NCBI GenBank assembly: GCA_944390885.1
Contig: CALXRP010000002.1
Coordinates: 62,001 to 126,000, forward strand
Source of the DNA: an uncultured Alphaproteobacteria bacterium
GTDB lineage: Bacteria > Pseudomonadota > Alphaproteobacteria > RF32 > CAG-239
Direction: 5' to 3'
Length of the DNA: 64,000 bases
Below, one piece after another: positions 24,824-34,903 of the stretch (position 1 is its first letter; each line of letters opens with the position of its first letter). The translations under genes and the position numbers were made by a program. The notes under the pieces were generated by a model that was not told the DNA's origin, searched no databases, and saw only the letters and a list, made by a program, of their open reading frames with translations.

Positions 24824-26804
24824 ATTCAAAATTGTCAGTCCGTTTGAACCTTCCGGCGACCAAACACAGGCAATCGCCGAGCTTTGCGAAGGACTAAAAA
24901 ACGGCTTGAGCGATCAAGTTCTGCTCGGGGTTACCGGCAGCGGAAAAACTTTCACCATGGCCAAAATCATAGAACAATCCCAGCGCCCGGCTCTGATTAT
25001 GGCGCCGAACAAAACTTTAGCGGCTCAACTCTATACGGAAATGAAAGAGTTTTTCCCCAATAATCACGTTGAATATTTTGTTTCCTACTACGACTATTAT
25101 CAGCCGGAAGCCTATATCCCTAAAACAGACACTTATATAGAAAAAGATTCCGCCATTAATGAACAGATTGATCGCATGAGAAACTCGGCCACCCGCAGTC
25201 TTCTGGAAAGCAACGACGTTATCATTGTTGCTTCTGTTTCCTGCATTTACGGTTTGGGAGATGTTGAATCTTATGCCGCCATGACACTGCCGCTGCATAT
25301 CGGACAGGAAATTGCCCCTAAAGAAATTTTCAAACGGTTGTCAGAACTGCAATATGAGCGCAATCAGATGAACTTTGTCCGTAGCACCTTTCGCGTTCAG
25401 GGAGACATCATAGACATTTTTCCTTCCCACTATGAAGACAAAGCCTGGCGGATATCTTTATTCGGAGATGAAATTGAAAGCATTAGTGAATTCGATTCCC
25501 TGACCGGTAAAAAAACGCTGGATTTGGAAGAAGTTGTTGTTTATCCGGCCAATCACTATGTAACACCGCGGCCGACAATTTCCAAAGCAATCGTCGGCAT
25601 AAAAGAAGAATTATCCGAACGCATAGAAGAATTCAAACATGAAAACAAACTCCTGGAAGCCCAACGCCTGGAACAACGGACGCGCTTTGATCTGGAAATG
25701 TTGGAAACGACCGGACATTGCAAAGGGATAGAAAATTACTCACGTTATCTGACCGGCCGACCGGCCGGAGCACCGCCTCCGACATTATTTGAATATCTTC
25801 GAAAAGACACCATTATTTTTATTGACGAAAGCCACATATCATTACCGCAAATCGGAGGAATGTACCGTGGTGACCGCAGCCGCAAAGCCACCTTGGCAGA
25901 CTACGGATTCCGACTGCCGTCCTGCATCGATAACCGGCCGCTCACCTTTGAAGAATGGAACAAAATGCGAGGGCAGACAATTTATGTTTCCGCCACGCCG
26001 GGGGATTGGGAACTCGAACAAAGCGGCGGCACCTTTACCGAGCAAATCATCCGACCGACTGGTCTGACTGATCCTGTCTGTGTTGTCAAACCCGTAGAAA
26101 ACCAGATTGACGACTTAATGGAAGAATGCCGTAAAGTCATTGCCAAAAACGAGCGTGTTTTGGTCACGACCCTGACCAAAAAAATGGCAGAAGATTTAAC
26201 GGAATATCTAAATGAAAACGGCATAAAAGTCCGCTACATGCATTCAGATATTGACACGCTGGAACGCATAGACATCATCCGCGATCTCCGTCTCGGTATT
26301 TTTGATGTTTTGGTAGGAATCAACCTGTTAAGAGAAGGTCTGGATATTCCCGAATGCTCTCTGGTTGCCATTCTGGACGCCGACAAAGAAGGCTTCCTGC
26401 GCTCCACCCGCTCTCTGATCCAAACCATCGGACGAGCCGCTCGCAACGCCGACAGCCAGGTCATACTCTATGCTGATAAAATGACAAACTCCATCAGTCA
26501 GGCTTTAGAAGAAACCAATCGCCGCAGGGAAAAACAATGCCAATATAACATTGCCCACGGCATAACGCCGCAAACCATCAGCAAAGCCATTTCCGGAACG
26601 TTACAGACCATGAGTCAGGACTACCTTGAAGAAAGCAGCCCGACAACACCTTCCGTTTCCAAAGATGATCTGAAAAACTTTGATAAACGGATCAAAGAAT
26701 ATACCAAAAAAATGAAAGACGCCGCCGCCAACCTCGAATTTGAAGAAGCCATGAAATACCGTGATAAAATTCGCGAACTGGAACGGCAATATCTTAAAAA
26801 CTAA
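24810..26804 (+). CDS. uvrB: Excinuclease ABC subunit B
   Basis: A 664-residue UvrB, the damage-verifying helicase of nucleotide excision repair. Walker A is [12 protein letters not shown], the beta-hairpin is in [12 protein letters not shown], the DEAD-type box is [19 protein letters not shown], motif VI is QTIGRAARN, and the C-terminal UVR domain is [18 protein letters not shown], which binds UvrC. Length is normal. The ATG at 24810 lies within the end of the TPR gene, with AAGG close before it. No GTTC-N7-GTTC box was found in front of it, so expression seems tied to the flagellar unit unless an internal promoter exists. Confidence 0.97.
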   Translation: MKQNKFKIVSPFEPSGDQTQAIAELCEGLKNGLSDQVLLGVTGSGKTFTMAKIIEQSQRPALIMAPNKTLAAQLYTEMKEFFPNNHVEYFVSYYDYYQPEAYIPKTDTYIEKDSAINEQIDRMRNSATRSLLESNDVIIVASVSCIYGLGDVESYAAMTLPLHIGQEIAPKEIFKRLSELQYERNQMNFVRSTFRVQGDIIDIFPSHYEDKAWRISLFGDEIESISEFDSLTGKKTLDLEEVVVYPANHYVTPRPTISKAIVGIKEELSERIEEFKHENKLLEAQRLEQRTRFDLEMLETTGHCKGIENYSRYLTGRPAGAPPPTLFEYLRKDTIIFIDESHISLPQIGGMYRGDRSRKATLADYGFRLPSCIDNRPLTFEEWNKMRGQTIYVSATPGDWELEQSGGTFTEQIIRPTGLTDPVCVVKPVENQIDDLMEECRKVIAKNERVLVTTLTKKMAEDLTEYLNENGIKVRYMHSDIDTLERIDIIRDLRLGIFDVLVGINLLREGLDIPECSLVAILDADKEGFLRSTRSLIQTIGRAARNADSQVILYADKMTNSISQALEETNRRREKQCQYNIAHGITPQTISKAISGTLQTMSQDYLEESSPTTPSVSKDDLKNFDKRIKEYTKKMKDAAANLEFEEAMKYRDKIRELERQYLKN

Positions 26805-26821
26805 TTCTTTAACCGACAAAA

Positions 26822-26847
26822 AAAGAGGTTCATTGCTGAACCTCTTT
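26822..26847. terminator. Bidirectional terminator between uvrB and the DsbA-like gene
   Basis: AAAGAGGTTCA pairs with TGAACCTCTTT around TTGC; a T/A run lies on each side, so it serves both convergent genes. Confidence 0.9.
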
Positions 26848-26867
26848 CTTATACTCAAGCAAACCGC

Positions 26868-27650
26868 TTAGTTTTTCATAGCATCAATTCTTCTTTGAAT
26901 TTCTGCTTCATCAAGAGTTTGCAGAATTTGGCCGTCCAAAATCATCGTCGGAACACCGCGAATCTCAATGGTATTAGCCAAATCAGCCGTATCCTGAATT
27001 GTCTTAAGAACTTTAGCGGAATTCATGTCTGCTTTCATCTTGGCAACATCAATGCCGGCATTAGCAGCGAGTTCATCAATTTTTTCTTCGCTCAAAGCGC
27101 CGTCATTTTCCATCATGGCAGACCAGAGTTCCTGATATTTGCCCTGCTCTTTGGCAGCCAAAGCAGCTTTAGCGGCATAATCAGATACCGGACCCAAGAA
27201 GGTCAGTTCTCTCAAGACCAAACGAACATCATTGTTTTTGGCAACAATATTCTTCAAAGCCGGATACAATCTGTGGCAGAAACCGCAGGAGAAATCAAAG
27301 AACTCAACCAGCGTAATGGAACCGTTCGGATTACCGACAACGGCAGCACCTTCATATTCGGTAATTTCCTTAATATTCTGCTTAATCTTTTCGGCAGCAG
27401 CTTTTTGTCTTTCTTCTTCTTGCTGAATTTGATAACGCTGCATTGCTTCAAAAACAATTTCCGGATTGCTGTTCAATACGGACTTAATTGTTTCAACATC
27501 CGTCGATGCAGCCGCTGCAACCGGAGCTGCCGGAGCGGCTGTTTCAGCGACCGGAGCTGCTTTATTGCATTTGGTCATGCATACTGCAGCACAGGCAACT
27601 GAAATAATCAGGGCCAGCAGAGAAACGTAAATTGCATTAATTTTGTTCAT
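26868..27650 (-). CDS. DsbA-like thiol:disulfide oxidoreductase
   Basis: A 260-residue exported protein. ATG at 27650 follows AAGGATATGTAAG. An N-terminal hydrophobic stretch (IYVSLLALIISVACAAVC) is a signal peptide or anchor, possibly lipidated at one of the cysteines. An Ala/Pro linker (residues about 32-50) and a helical segment (SVLNSNPEIVFEAMQRYQI, typical of ScsC/Com1-type proteins) precede the thioredoxin fold: FFDFSCGFCHRLYP carries the CGFC active site and RGVPTMILDG the cis-proline. It resembles the Com1/BdbD group, which oxidises or isomerises disulphides. It could supply disulphides to the cysteine-rich proteins in this window, which is inference. Confidence 0.88.
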   Translation of the reverse strand: MNKINAIYVSLLALIISVACAAVCMTKCNKAAPVAETAAPAAPVAAAASTDVETIKSVLNSNPEIVFEAMQRYQIQQEEERQKAAAEKIKQNIKEITEYEGAAVVGNPNGSITLVEFFDFSCGFCHRLYPALKNIVAKNNDVRLVLRELTFLGPVSDYAAKAALAAKEQGKYQELWSAMMENDGALSEEKIDELAANAGIDVAKMKADMNSAKVLKTIQDTADLANTIEIRGVPTMILDGQILQTLDEAEIQRRIDAMKN

Positions 27651-27812
27651 CTTACATATCCTTAAATTTATTAAATACAAATATAATTTAGCTAATCTAT
27701 AATATATTTACAACGGACATATTAATTTATAATTATTAATATTCTCCAAATATCTAAATCTTTTTTTCATAATTTAAGCAATATAATTGCAGAAAATTAC
27801 GAAAGGAAAAAA

Positions 27813-28472
27813 ATGTTTCACATCAAAGTATCATTGTTTTCGCATACCCGGGAACTCGAACACAAAATAGACCAGTTTCATAACAAACTCCTTGAAGTAG
27901 CCATGAACTTCAAAAAAGCCGTGCGCATATTCTTAAACGAACGCCGGAGCGACGGCTATCGTAAAATAAGCAAACAGATTCGAAACATTGAACACGAGGC
28001 CGACCGTTTGCGCCGCGAAATCGAAGCCGATCTATACAGTCAGAATCTGATTCCTGATCTTCGGGCCGATGTACTCCACCTGGTTGAAAACGTTGATAAA
28101 GTCATTAACAAATTTGATGAAGTAACCCACGATTTTTATATTGAGCGGCCGGACATTCCGGAAAAATTTCATAACGCGTTTCTGTCATTGTGCGACTTAA
28201 GTTCTGATTGCGCCGAAAACCTCGCCATTGCCAGCCGGGCTTTCTTCCGTGATCTCAGCTCCGTCAGGGATTATTCACAAAAAGTATACCTGATTGAAAA
28301 TGAATCCGACACCGGATCCGCCCATCTGAGAAACGCCATTTTTGACACGGATCTGCCTTTGGCCAACAAACTTCAGCTCAATCTTCTGGTGCGGGAGGTC
28401 GCCGATATAGCCGACATTGCCGAAGACTGCGTTGACGAACTGCTGATTTTCACAATCAAGAGAGACATTTAA
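27813..28472 (+). CDS. DUF47 PhoU-like phosphate transport accessory protein
   Basis: A 219-residue, all-helical protein of the DUF47 (PhoU-like, TIGR00153) family. Characteristic parts are KISKQIRNIEHEADRLRREI and VDKVINKFDEVTHDF, with acidic metal-binding clusters, and LLVREVADIADIAEDCVDEL near the C-terminus. ATG at 27813 follows AAAGGAAAAAA. It ends 3 bases before a PiT transporter gene, the usual partner; these proteins regulate or assist PiT-type low-affinity phosphate uptake. No PHO box is obvious upstream. Confidence 0.88.
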   Translation: MFHIKVSLFSHTRELEHKIDQFHNKLLEVAMNFKKAVRIFLNERRSDGYRKISKQIRNIEHEADRLRREIEADLYSQNLIPDLRADVLHLVENVDKVINKFDEVTHDFYIERPDIPEKFHNAFLSLCDLSSDCAENLAIASRAFFRDLSSVRDYSQKVYLIENESDTGSAHLRNAIFDTDLPLANKLQLNLLVREVADIADIAEDCVDELLIFTIKRDI

Positions 28473-28475
28473 AAG

Positions 28476-29531
28476 ATGGACGGATTGTTTTTAATATTCT
28501 TAAGCAGCGGCCTGTTTTTGGGCTGGTCATTGGGTGCCAACGATGCCGCCAATATTTTCGGCACCGCGGTCGGAACAAAAATGGTCAAATTCCGCACGGC
28601 CGCAATCATATCTTCCGTTTTCATCATCCTCGGAGCCGTTTTTGCCGGTTCCGGCGCAAGCCAGACCTTAAACCGTCTGGGCGAAGTCAATACGCTGGCC
28701 GGAGCCTTTATGGTCGCACTATCCGCGGCCGTCAGCGTTTATTCCATGGTCAAAAGCGGCATCCCCGTTTCCACTTCTCAGGCCATTGTCGGCGCCATCA
28801 TCGGCTGGAACTTCTATGCCGGCAAACCGACAGATTACGGAACACTATCTCAAATTGTCAGCACCTGGATTATCTGCCCGGCGCTTTCGGGCCTGATAGC
28901 GATTGGACTTTATTTTTGCATCCGGCGCCTGATTCGCAAATCACGCCTGCATCTCCTGCGGCAAGACAGCTACACCCGCATCGGTCTGATTCTGGCCGGC
29001 GCTTTCGGAGCCTTTGCCCTCGGAGCCAATAACATTGCCAACGTTATGGGAGTATTTGTCGATTCCAGCCCATTAAAACCAATAACTTTCAGCAACGGGT
29101 TCACCTTAAACGCCACTCAGATTCTGTTTTTAATCGGCGGCATATCCATCAGCATCGGCGTAGCAACCTATTCGCACAAAGTCATAAACACGGTCGGAAT
29201 CAACTTAATGTCCATGACGCCGATCATCGCTTGGATTGTCGTCATCTCTCAATCAATCGTTTTATTCATATTTGCCTCTCAGGGACTGCAGGCACTTCTG
29301 CAAAATAACGGCCTGCCATCGATTCCGCTGGTTCCGGTATCCAGTTCGCAAGCCGTTATCGGTGCAGTAATCGGCATCGGCATCGCCAAAGGCGGAAGAG
29401 ATATTCATTGGCCGCTGCTTGGCAAAATTGCCGTCGGCTGGATAACAACGCCGCTGTTCTCGGGAATTTTATGCTTTATTTCGCTGTTTTTCCTGGAAAA
29501 CGTCTTCAATCAGGTTGTCTACGCCGATTAA
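28476..29531 (+). CDS. pit: PiT-family inorganic phosphate transporter
   Basis: A 351-residue inner membrane protein with about 10 membrane helices. Both PiT signature repeats are present: GANDAANIFGTAVGTK near the N-terminus and GANNIANVMGVFVD in the second half, each followed by the PVSTSQAIVGAIIGW / PVSSSQAVIGAVIG motif. It imports phosphate with protons or sodium. It is co-transcribed with the DUF47 protein and its last 4 bases overlap the convergent mrp gene, leaving no room for a terminator. Confidence 0.93.
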   Translation: MDGLFLIFLSSGLFLGWSLGANDAANIFGTAVGTKMVKFRTAAIISSVFIILGAVFAGSGASQTLNRLGEVNTLAGAFMVALSAAVSVYSMVKSGIPVSTSQAIVGAIIGWNFYAGKPTDYGTLSQIVSTWIICPALSGLIAIGLYFCIRRLIRKSRLHLLRQDSYTRIGLILAGAFGAFALGANNIANVMGVFVDSSPLKPITFSNGFTLNATQILFLIGGISISIGVATYSHKVINTVGINLMSMTPIIAWIVVISQSIVLFIFASQGLQALLQNNGLPSIPLVPVSSSQAVIGAVIGIGIAKGGRDIHWPLLGKIAVGWITTPLFSGILCFISLFFLENVFNQVVYAD

Positions 29532-30523
29532 GCCAGCTTGGCTGCAATCTTGGCGGCAATTTCCTCATAAGCCTTGGTATACGGGCTGTCCGGTTCGGAA
29601 AAAACAATCGGTGTGCCGTTGTCCGAATTCTCCCGGATAGCAAGATGCAGCGGAATTTCACCCAGAAAATCTTCGCCCATTTCTTCGGCCGTCTTTTTGG
29701 CTCCGTGATACCCGAAAATATCAGCACGATGTCCGCATTTCTCACAAAGATAATAGCTCATGTTCTCAACGATTCCCAAAATGGGAACATCAACTTTTTT
29801 AAACATATTAACGCCTTTGACCGCATCAATCAGAGCAATATCCTGCGGCGTAGAAACAATCACGATTCCGTCCAGCTTAATCCGCTGCGATAAAGTAATC
29901 TGAATATCCCCGGTTCCCGGCGGCATATCAATCACCATAACATCAATCTCACCCCAATTGGTCTGCGTCATCAGCTGCTCAATTGCTCCGCAGGCTTTGG
30001 CACCGCGCCAGATCAACGGCGTATCGCGTCCGACCAGCGTTCCGATAGACATTGATTTGATTCCCATAAAGTCAAAAGGCTCAAAATTTTTGCCGTCTAT
30101 ACTGTAAGCCGGCTGTCCTTCATATCCGAGCATGGTCGGAATGGACGGACCGTAAATATCGGCATCAAACAAAGCGGTTTTCAGGCCGCAGTTTGACAAA
30201 GCCAAAGCCAGATTCGTCGCCGTTGTCGACTTCCCGACGCCGCCTTTTCCGGAAGCCACGCCGATAATCTTCTTCACACCGGGAACCACCCATTTTTCAA
30301 TCTCCGGCTTAAGAGAAACATTCTTTTTCTCTTTGGTAAAAATGATTGTTGCCCGTTTCACACCGTCAATCCGCTCAAGCTCGGCTTTCAGTTCGGCACT
30401 CTTCTGCGCTTCGTCCGTATCACTGACAAGCGTAACAATCACTTTGTCTCCCAGAACTTTGATCTGCCCGATACTTGCTTCGTCAAAATATTTTTTAATA
30501 CTTTCTCTGATTTTTTCTTCCAT
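29528..30523 (-). CDS. mrp: Mrp/ApbC iron-sulfur carrier ATPase
   Basis: A 331-residue P-loop ATPase that carries Fe-S clusters to apo-proteins. The N-terminal MIP18/DUF59 domain covers residues 1-80; the deviant Walker A is GVASGKGGVGKSTTATNLA; the switch regions DADIYGPSIPTML and MPPGTGDIQITLSQ follow; and the cluster-binding CxxC is in YYLCEKCGHR. Length is typical of the long alphaproteobacterial form. It is divergent from hflK over 117 bases. The convergent overlap with pit is unusual but short. Confidence 0.94.
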   Translation of the reverse strand: MEEKIRESIKKYFDEASIGQIKVLGDKVIVTLVSDTDEAQKSAELKAELERIDGVKRATIIFTKEKKNVSLKPEIEKWVVPGVKKIIGVASGKGGVGKSTTATNLALALSNCGLKTALFDADIYGPSIPTMLGYEGQPAYSIDGKNFEPFDFMGIKSMSIGTLVGRDTPLIWRGAKACGAIEQLMTQTNWGEIDVMVIDMPPGTGDIQITLSQRIKLDGIVIVSTPQDIALIDAVKGVNMFKKVDVPILGIVENMSYYLCEKCGHRADIFGYHGAKKTAEEMGEDFLGEIPLHLAIRENSDNGTPIVFSEPDSPYTKAYEEIAAKIAAKLA

Positions 30524-30555
30524 TTTTGCCCCTGTTGATATTGTTTGATCGGCAA

Positions 30556-30584
30556 TTGTTTTTAGATGATATTTATATTATATA
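30556..30584 (+). promoter_or_regulatory. hflK: Probable hflK promoter
   Basis: TTGTTT, a 17-base spacer and TATATA lie 57 bases before the hflK ATG. AT-rich sequence around it makes this a moderate call. Confidence 0.4.
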
Positions 30585-30640
30585 AGAAGATATTGCAATA
30601 AATTAAATTTACAAATTATATATTCTGGAGAGAGGTATAA

Positions 30641-31729
30641 ATGTCCAATCAGGAAGGCCCCTGGGGCGGAAACGTAAAAGAAAGCCCTTGGGAAAATGCA
30701 GAAAAATCCCCCCGCAAACCCAAAATAATCGACTTTGAACCCATCAAAAAAAACAACGGTATCGACTTCAAAGTAAGCTGGCTGATAGGTGCTTTGCTTC
30801 TGGTCTGGCTGGCTTCCGGCTTTTATCAGATTCAACCGAACGAAGAAGGCGTTGTTTTGCGCTTCGGAAAATATATAGATACCACCGGAGCAGGATTGCA
30901 TTACCACCTGCCTTTCCCTATTGAAGCCGTCAAAAAGGTCAACATCACACAGGAACGCAGCATTACCATCGGCGATTCTAATGCTTACAATACCTCAAAT
31001 ATCGCCGCTCTTTCCAATAGTCGCAATACGGCAAACAACACGGCCTCCGCATTAAGTTCTTTTACCGAAAGCCATATGCTGACCGGTGACGAAAACATAG
31101 TTGACGTCAACCTGACCATTGTCTGGAAGATCAAAAGCGCCAAAGATTATCTGTTCGGCATGCAGAGCCCGGATCGCACGGTTCAGGTCGCTGCGCAGTC
31201 TGTCTTACGGGAAATCGTCGGACAATCAAAAATGCAGCCGATTATCACCGGAGACCGTGGCAAAGTGGAAGATGAAACCAAAGCAGAGCTGCAAAAGGTG
31301 CTCGATGAATTCGGTTCCGGCATAGAAATCGTTCGTGCCAAACTGCAAAAAGCAGATCCGCCCAAACAGGTCGTCGATGCTTTTAATGAAGTTCAACGCG
31401 CCAAAGCCGATATGGAACGTTTCAAAAACGAGGCCGAAGCATACAGCAATGAAATTCTGCCCAAAGCCCGTGGACAGGCCTCTCAGATTTTGCAAAATGC
31501 CGAAGCATACAAAGAATCCGTCGTCAAAAAGGCTCAGGGTGAAACGGACCGATTCAGATCCGTTTATCAGGCTTATCGCAGTGGACGCGATGTCACCATC
31601 AAACGCTTATACCTGGAAACGATGGAAGAAGTTTTGGGAAAATCAAACAAAATCATTATAGATCCGTCCAAAAACAGCAGCGGGGTTTTGCCCTACCTGC
31701 CGTTAGACAGCTTACAAAAAAAGAATTAG
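30641..31729 (+). CDS. hflK: FtsH regulator HflK
   Basis: A 362-residue SPFH-domain inner membrane protein; with HflC it forms a large cage around the FtsH protease. The first 40 residues are charged and glycine/proline-containing (GPWGGNVKES), then one membrane helix (WLIGALLLVWLASGFYQI, about 49-66) and the SPFH domain begin (VLRFGKYIDTTGAGLHYHLP). The C-terminal part is a long coiled coil (AEAYSNEILPKARGQASQIL). GGAGAGAGGTATAA precedes the ATG. It is first of hflK-hflC-degP-holC. Confidence 0.95.
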   Translation: MSNQEGPWGGNVKESPWENAEKSPRKPKIIDFEPIKKNNGIDFKVSWLIGALLLVWLASGFYQIQPNEEGVVLRFGKYIDTTGAGLHYHLPFPIEAVKKVNITQERSITIGDSNAYNTSNIAALSNSRNTANNTASALSSFTESHMLTGDENIVDVNLTIVWKIKSAKDYLFGMQSPDRTVQVAAQSVLREIVGQSKMQPIITGDRGKVEDETKAELQKVLDEFGSGIEIVRAKLQKADPPKQVVDAFNEVQRAKADMERFKNEAEAYSNEILPKARGQASQILQNAEAYKESVVKKAQGETDRFRSVYQAYRSGRDVTIKRLYLETMEEVLGKSNKIIIDPSKNSSGVLPYLPLDSLQKKN

Positions 31730-31738
31730 GAGTCGCAT

Positions 31739-32608
31739 ATGTCAGAAAAAGTTAAATATTATCTGCTCATCAGCTTGGCTGTATTAGTCGTTCTCGGCGC
31801 ATCATCTTTTTACGTTGTTCCCCAGATCAGCCAAGCCATTGTACTCCAATTCGGTGAACCCGTTCGCCTGGTCAAAGAGCCCGGATTGAAAATCAAAATT
31901 CCTTTTATTCAAAACGTTGTTTTTTATGACAACCGTCTGCTGGATCTGGATCCTCCGGCTCAGGAAGTTGTCTTAAACGACAAAAAACGCTTGGATGTTG
32001 ACAGTTTCACCCGTTTTCGGATTGTCGAACCGCTCAAGTTCTATCAAACCGTCCGAACGGAAGAACAAGCCCGCAGCAAATTGAAGGAAATCGTCAATTC
32101 TTCTGTCCGAAAAATTCTCGGACGGATCACATTAACCGAACTTCTGTCGGAGAAAAGAACAAAGATCATGGCGGATATTAGTGAAGCCGTAAAAGCCGAC
32201 GCCACTCAAATTGGCGTTAACGTAGCCGATGTCCGCATTCGCCGGGCCGACTTGCCGATAGAAGTCTTGCAGGCCATCAACACCCGGATGAAAGCCGAAC
32301 GGGAGCGTGACGCAAAAAAATTCCGCGGTGAAGGACAAGAACAGGCCCAGCAGATTCGCGCCCAAGCCGAAAAAGAAAGTACAATTATCCTGGCCGAAGC
32401 AGAAAAGAAGGCTCAGATCACCCGCGGTGAAGGAGATCGGCAAGCCATAGAAATATGGAATCAAGCCGCCAGCATTGATCCTCGGTTTTATGCATTCTAC
32501 CGCTCGCTCGAGGCCTATAAAAAATCGCTCGGACAAGGTGATACCTCTATGGTTCTATCGCCTAACGCCGAATTTTTTGATTACTTTGCCAAATCTTTAA
32601 ACAATTAA
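31739..32608 (+). CDS. hflC: FtsH regulator HflC
   Basis: A 289-residue SPFH-domain partner of HflK. A membrane helix is at residues about 7-27 (YLLISLAVLVVLGASSFYVV), followed by ALVLQFGEPVR-like and EPGLKIKIPF motifs, then the coiled coil with GEGQEQAQQIRAQAEKEST, and GDTSMVLSPNAEFFDYF at the C-terminus, a typical HflC ending. The gene starts 9 bases after hflK with AGGAGTCGCAT as ribosome site. Confidence 0.95.
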   Translation: MSEKVKYYLLISLAVLVVLGASSFYVVPQISQAIVLQFGEPVRLVKEPGLKIKIPFIQNVVFYDNRLLDLDPPAQEVVLNDKKRLDVDSFTRFRIVEPLKFYQTVRTEEQARSKLKEIVNSSVRKILGRITLTELLSEKRTKIMADISEAVKADATQIGVNVADVRIRRADLPIEVLQAINTRMKAERERDAKKFRGEGQEQAQQIRAQAEKESTIILAEAEKKAQITRGEGDRQAIEIWNQAASIDPRFYAFYRSLEAYKKSLGQGDTSMVLSPNAEFFDYFAKSLNN

Positions 32609-32630
32609 TTTTTTACGGGAGAAGTTTGTT

Positions 32631-34412
32631 ATGAAAAAAATCTTATCAGGATTAACGGCCTTTTTCATTGCCGCAGGAACAGCTCAAGCCCAAACGGCTT
32701 CAACTTATCCGTCATTTGCCGATTTGGTAGAAAAACTTTCTCCTTCCGTCGTTAATATCTCAACCACCCAGAAACCGGAAAATCTGGAAGGAGGAGATAT
32801 TATCAGCTTAAAAAACCTGCCGGGTAGCGATGGACAGATTTCTCCCCTCGGACAAGAGCATTACGCCCTTGGCTCCGGTTTTTTGGTCGATGAAGAAGGC
32901 TACATTCTGACCAACGGACACGTCATTGACCACGCCTCAAGTATTAATGTCATTTTAGCCGATAATTCACAGCACCAGGCCAAGGTAATCGGAACAGACA
33001 GCAAAACAGACCTGGCTCTCATAAAGATTGATACCGACAAAAAACTTATCCCTGCCCGCCTGGGAGATTCGGATAAAATTCGCGTCGGAGATTGGATTTT
33101 GGCAATCGGCAACCCGTTCGGTCTTGGCGGAAGCGTAACCGCGGGCATCGTTTCTGCCAAATCACGTGATATTGAATCCGGCCCTTATGACAATTATATC
33201 CAAACAGATGCCTCCATAAATCAGGGAAATTCCGGCGGGCCGATGTTTAACCTTGACGGCGACGTCATCGGTATTAACACCGCAATTTTTTCAACGACCG
33301 GCGGAAATATGGGAATAAGCTTTGCAATTCCTGTTAATAATGCCAAATTCGTCATTAAAGAGCTGAAAAAATCCGGCACGGTAAACCGTGGCTGGATTGG
33401 GGTCAGAGTTCTTCCGCAAATGATGGAAAATAATTCTATTGCCAACATCCCGACAGGAATTCAGGTATCCTCGGTTTCAGAAAATTCTCCGGCAGCGGAG
33501 GCTGGCATTCAAGCAGGCGATATTATCACGGCTCTCAATGGTAATCCGGCCGAAAGCGCACAAATCTTCTCCCGTTTGGTTTCAGAAAGTGCCATTGACA
33601 GTACCATAACTTTGAATATCTGGAGAGGAGGACAATTTCAAACATTAGATATCAAGGTAAAAGCCATGCCGCAGACTTCAGATAATCAAACCGGTAATCA
33701 GACGGCTAATATAACAGCCGCACCGGAAGAGATCCCGTCTGCAACGATAGAAACGGCTCCATCGGGAGAAACTCCCGCTTCAGAAGGACAAAAACTGAGC
33801 GAAATTCTTAACGAAGCTGTAAACCCGCAGTCCGAAGGACAACAACAGGCACCTCAACCGGCTTCGCCGGAAAACAGCGCTGCGCAATCGGCAGCTGAAG
33901 TTGATCAAACGCCGGCAGCCCCATTAACATCTTCAACGCCTTCAACGCCGACAGCGCCTTCAACGCCGACAGCGCAAGCAGACGCACCTGCCGCCTCTCA
34001 GCCGACAGAAACCGCAAATACACCGAGCACGGAATCTCCGGAAAAAGATAATTTTGACATCAATACTATCGCTCCGGAAATTGCACCGGCAGATGTAACG
34101 GAAAAAGCTTCTTACACGATTCCCGGAAGCGGAATGATGGTTCGGAACATCACGATTCAGGACATTAACGAGATGGATATTAAGGCCGATACCATGGGCG
34201 TTATTGTCGTTTCTACCTTGCCCAACAGCGAAGCTGCCGTCAAAGGAATTCGTCCGGGACTGGTCATCACCAAAATAAACAAACGCAATATTTACAACAC
34301 AGACAGTGCCAAAAGCGCTATCTATGATAAAACAGATGATAACCTGTATACATTTACGGTTCAGGATGGAGAAAACATTAATAATGTAACCTTGAAAATG
34401 AAGATAAAATAA
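32631..34412 (+). CDS. degP: DegP/Do-type periplasmic serine protease with two PDZ domains
   Basis: A 593-residue HtrA-family protease and chaperone. Signal peptide MKKILSGLTAFFIAAGTAQA is cleaved before QTAS. The trypsin-like domain has His97 (TNGHVIDH), Asp127 (KTDLALIK) and Ser201 (GNSGGPMF). PDZ1 spans about residues 255-345. Residues about 350-475 form a low-complexity linker of Ala, Pro, Thr, Gln and Glu, including short TPSTPTAPSTPTA repeats at 33937-33980. PDZ2 lies at about 500-593. The linker is much longer than in E. coli DegP. Its place behind hflKC is common in alphaproteobacteria and suggests a shared envelope quality-control role. Confidence 0.93.
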   Translation: MKKILSGLTAFFIAAGTAQAQTASTYPSFADLVEKLSPSVVNISTTQKPENLEGGDIISLKNLPGSDGQISPLGQEHYALGSGFLVDEEGYILTNGHVIDHASSINVILADNSQHQAKVIGTDSKTDLALIKIDTDKKLIPARLGDSDKIRVGDWILAIGNPFGLGGSVTAGIVSAKSRDIESGPYDNYIQTDASINQGNSGGPMFNLDGDVIGINTAIFSTTGGNMGISFAIPVNNAKFVIKELKKSGTVNRGWIGVRVLPQMMENNSIANIPTGIQVSSVSENSPAAEAGIQAGDIITALNGNPAESAQIFSRLVSESAIDSTITLNIWRGGQFQTLDIKVKAMPQTSDNQTGNQTANITAAPEEIPSATIETAPSGETPASEGQKLSEILNEAVNPQSEGQQQAPQPASPENSAAQSAAEVDQTPAAPLTSSTPSTPTAPSTPTAQADAPAASQPTETANTPSTESPEKDNFDINTIAPEIAPADVTEKASYTIPGSGMMVRNITIQDINEMDIKADTMGVIVVSTLPNSEAAVKGIRPGLVITKINKRNIYNTDSAKSAIYDKTDDNLYTFTVQDGENINNVTLKMKIK

Positions 34413-34861
34413 TGCAGGTAGATTTTTATCACCTTCAAACCCAGACATTAGAAGAGGTTTTACCCAAACTGTTGGAAAAAGCTTACGCTGCCGGGAAAAA
34501 TACGGTTGTAAAAGTCGGAACTTCTGAACGTGTAGAATTCTTAAGCTCCCATCTCTGGACTTATGACGACACATCTTTTCTGCCGCACGGAACCCGAAAA
34601 GACGGAAACGGTGAAATGCAGCCGATTTGGCTGACATCCGGTGAAGACATCCCTAACGGGGCATCTTTTTTGTTCTTGGTAGACGGAGCACAAGTCGAAC
34701 CAGACCGATTGGAAAACATTGAAAGAATATTCAATATCTTTGACGGAAATTCGGCAGATGCCGTAAATCAAGCCCGACATTTTTGGAAAACGCTAAAAGA
34801 AACAAACCACACACTGTCTTATTGGCAGCAGGAAAACGGCCGTTGGATAAAAAAGGCATAA
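34412..34861 (+). CDS. holC: DNA polymerase III chi subunit
   Basis: A 149-residue protein of the HolC family, which links the clamp loader to SSB. The beginning MQVDFYHLQTQTLEEVLPKL and VDGAQVEPDRLENIERIFNI are typical, as is the WKTLKETNHTLSYWQ ending. The ATG shares one base with the degP stop (TAATG), so translation is coupled. Length fits the family. Confidence 0.88.
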   Translation: MQVDFYHLQTQTLEEVLPKLLEKAYAAGKNTVVKVGTSERVEFLSSHLWTYDDTSFLPHGTRKDGNGEMQPIWLTSGEDIPNGASFLFLVDGAQVEPDRLENIERIFNIFDGNSADAVNQARHFWKTLKETNHTLSYWQQENGRWIKKA

Positions 34862-34863
34862 AA

Positions 34864-34888
34864 AATCCTGCCGGCAGCAGGATTTTTT
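34864..34888 (+). terminator. Terminator after holC
   Basis: AATCCTGC and GCAGGATT pair around CGGCA and are followed by TTTTT. An A-run on the other side lets it also serve the convergent galU-like gene. Confidence 0.85.
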
Positions 34889-34903
34889 ATGTACATTTCA
34901 GCA

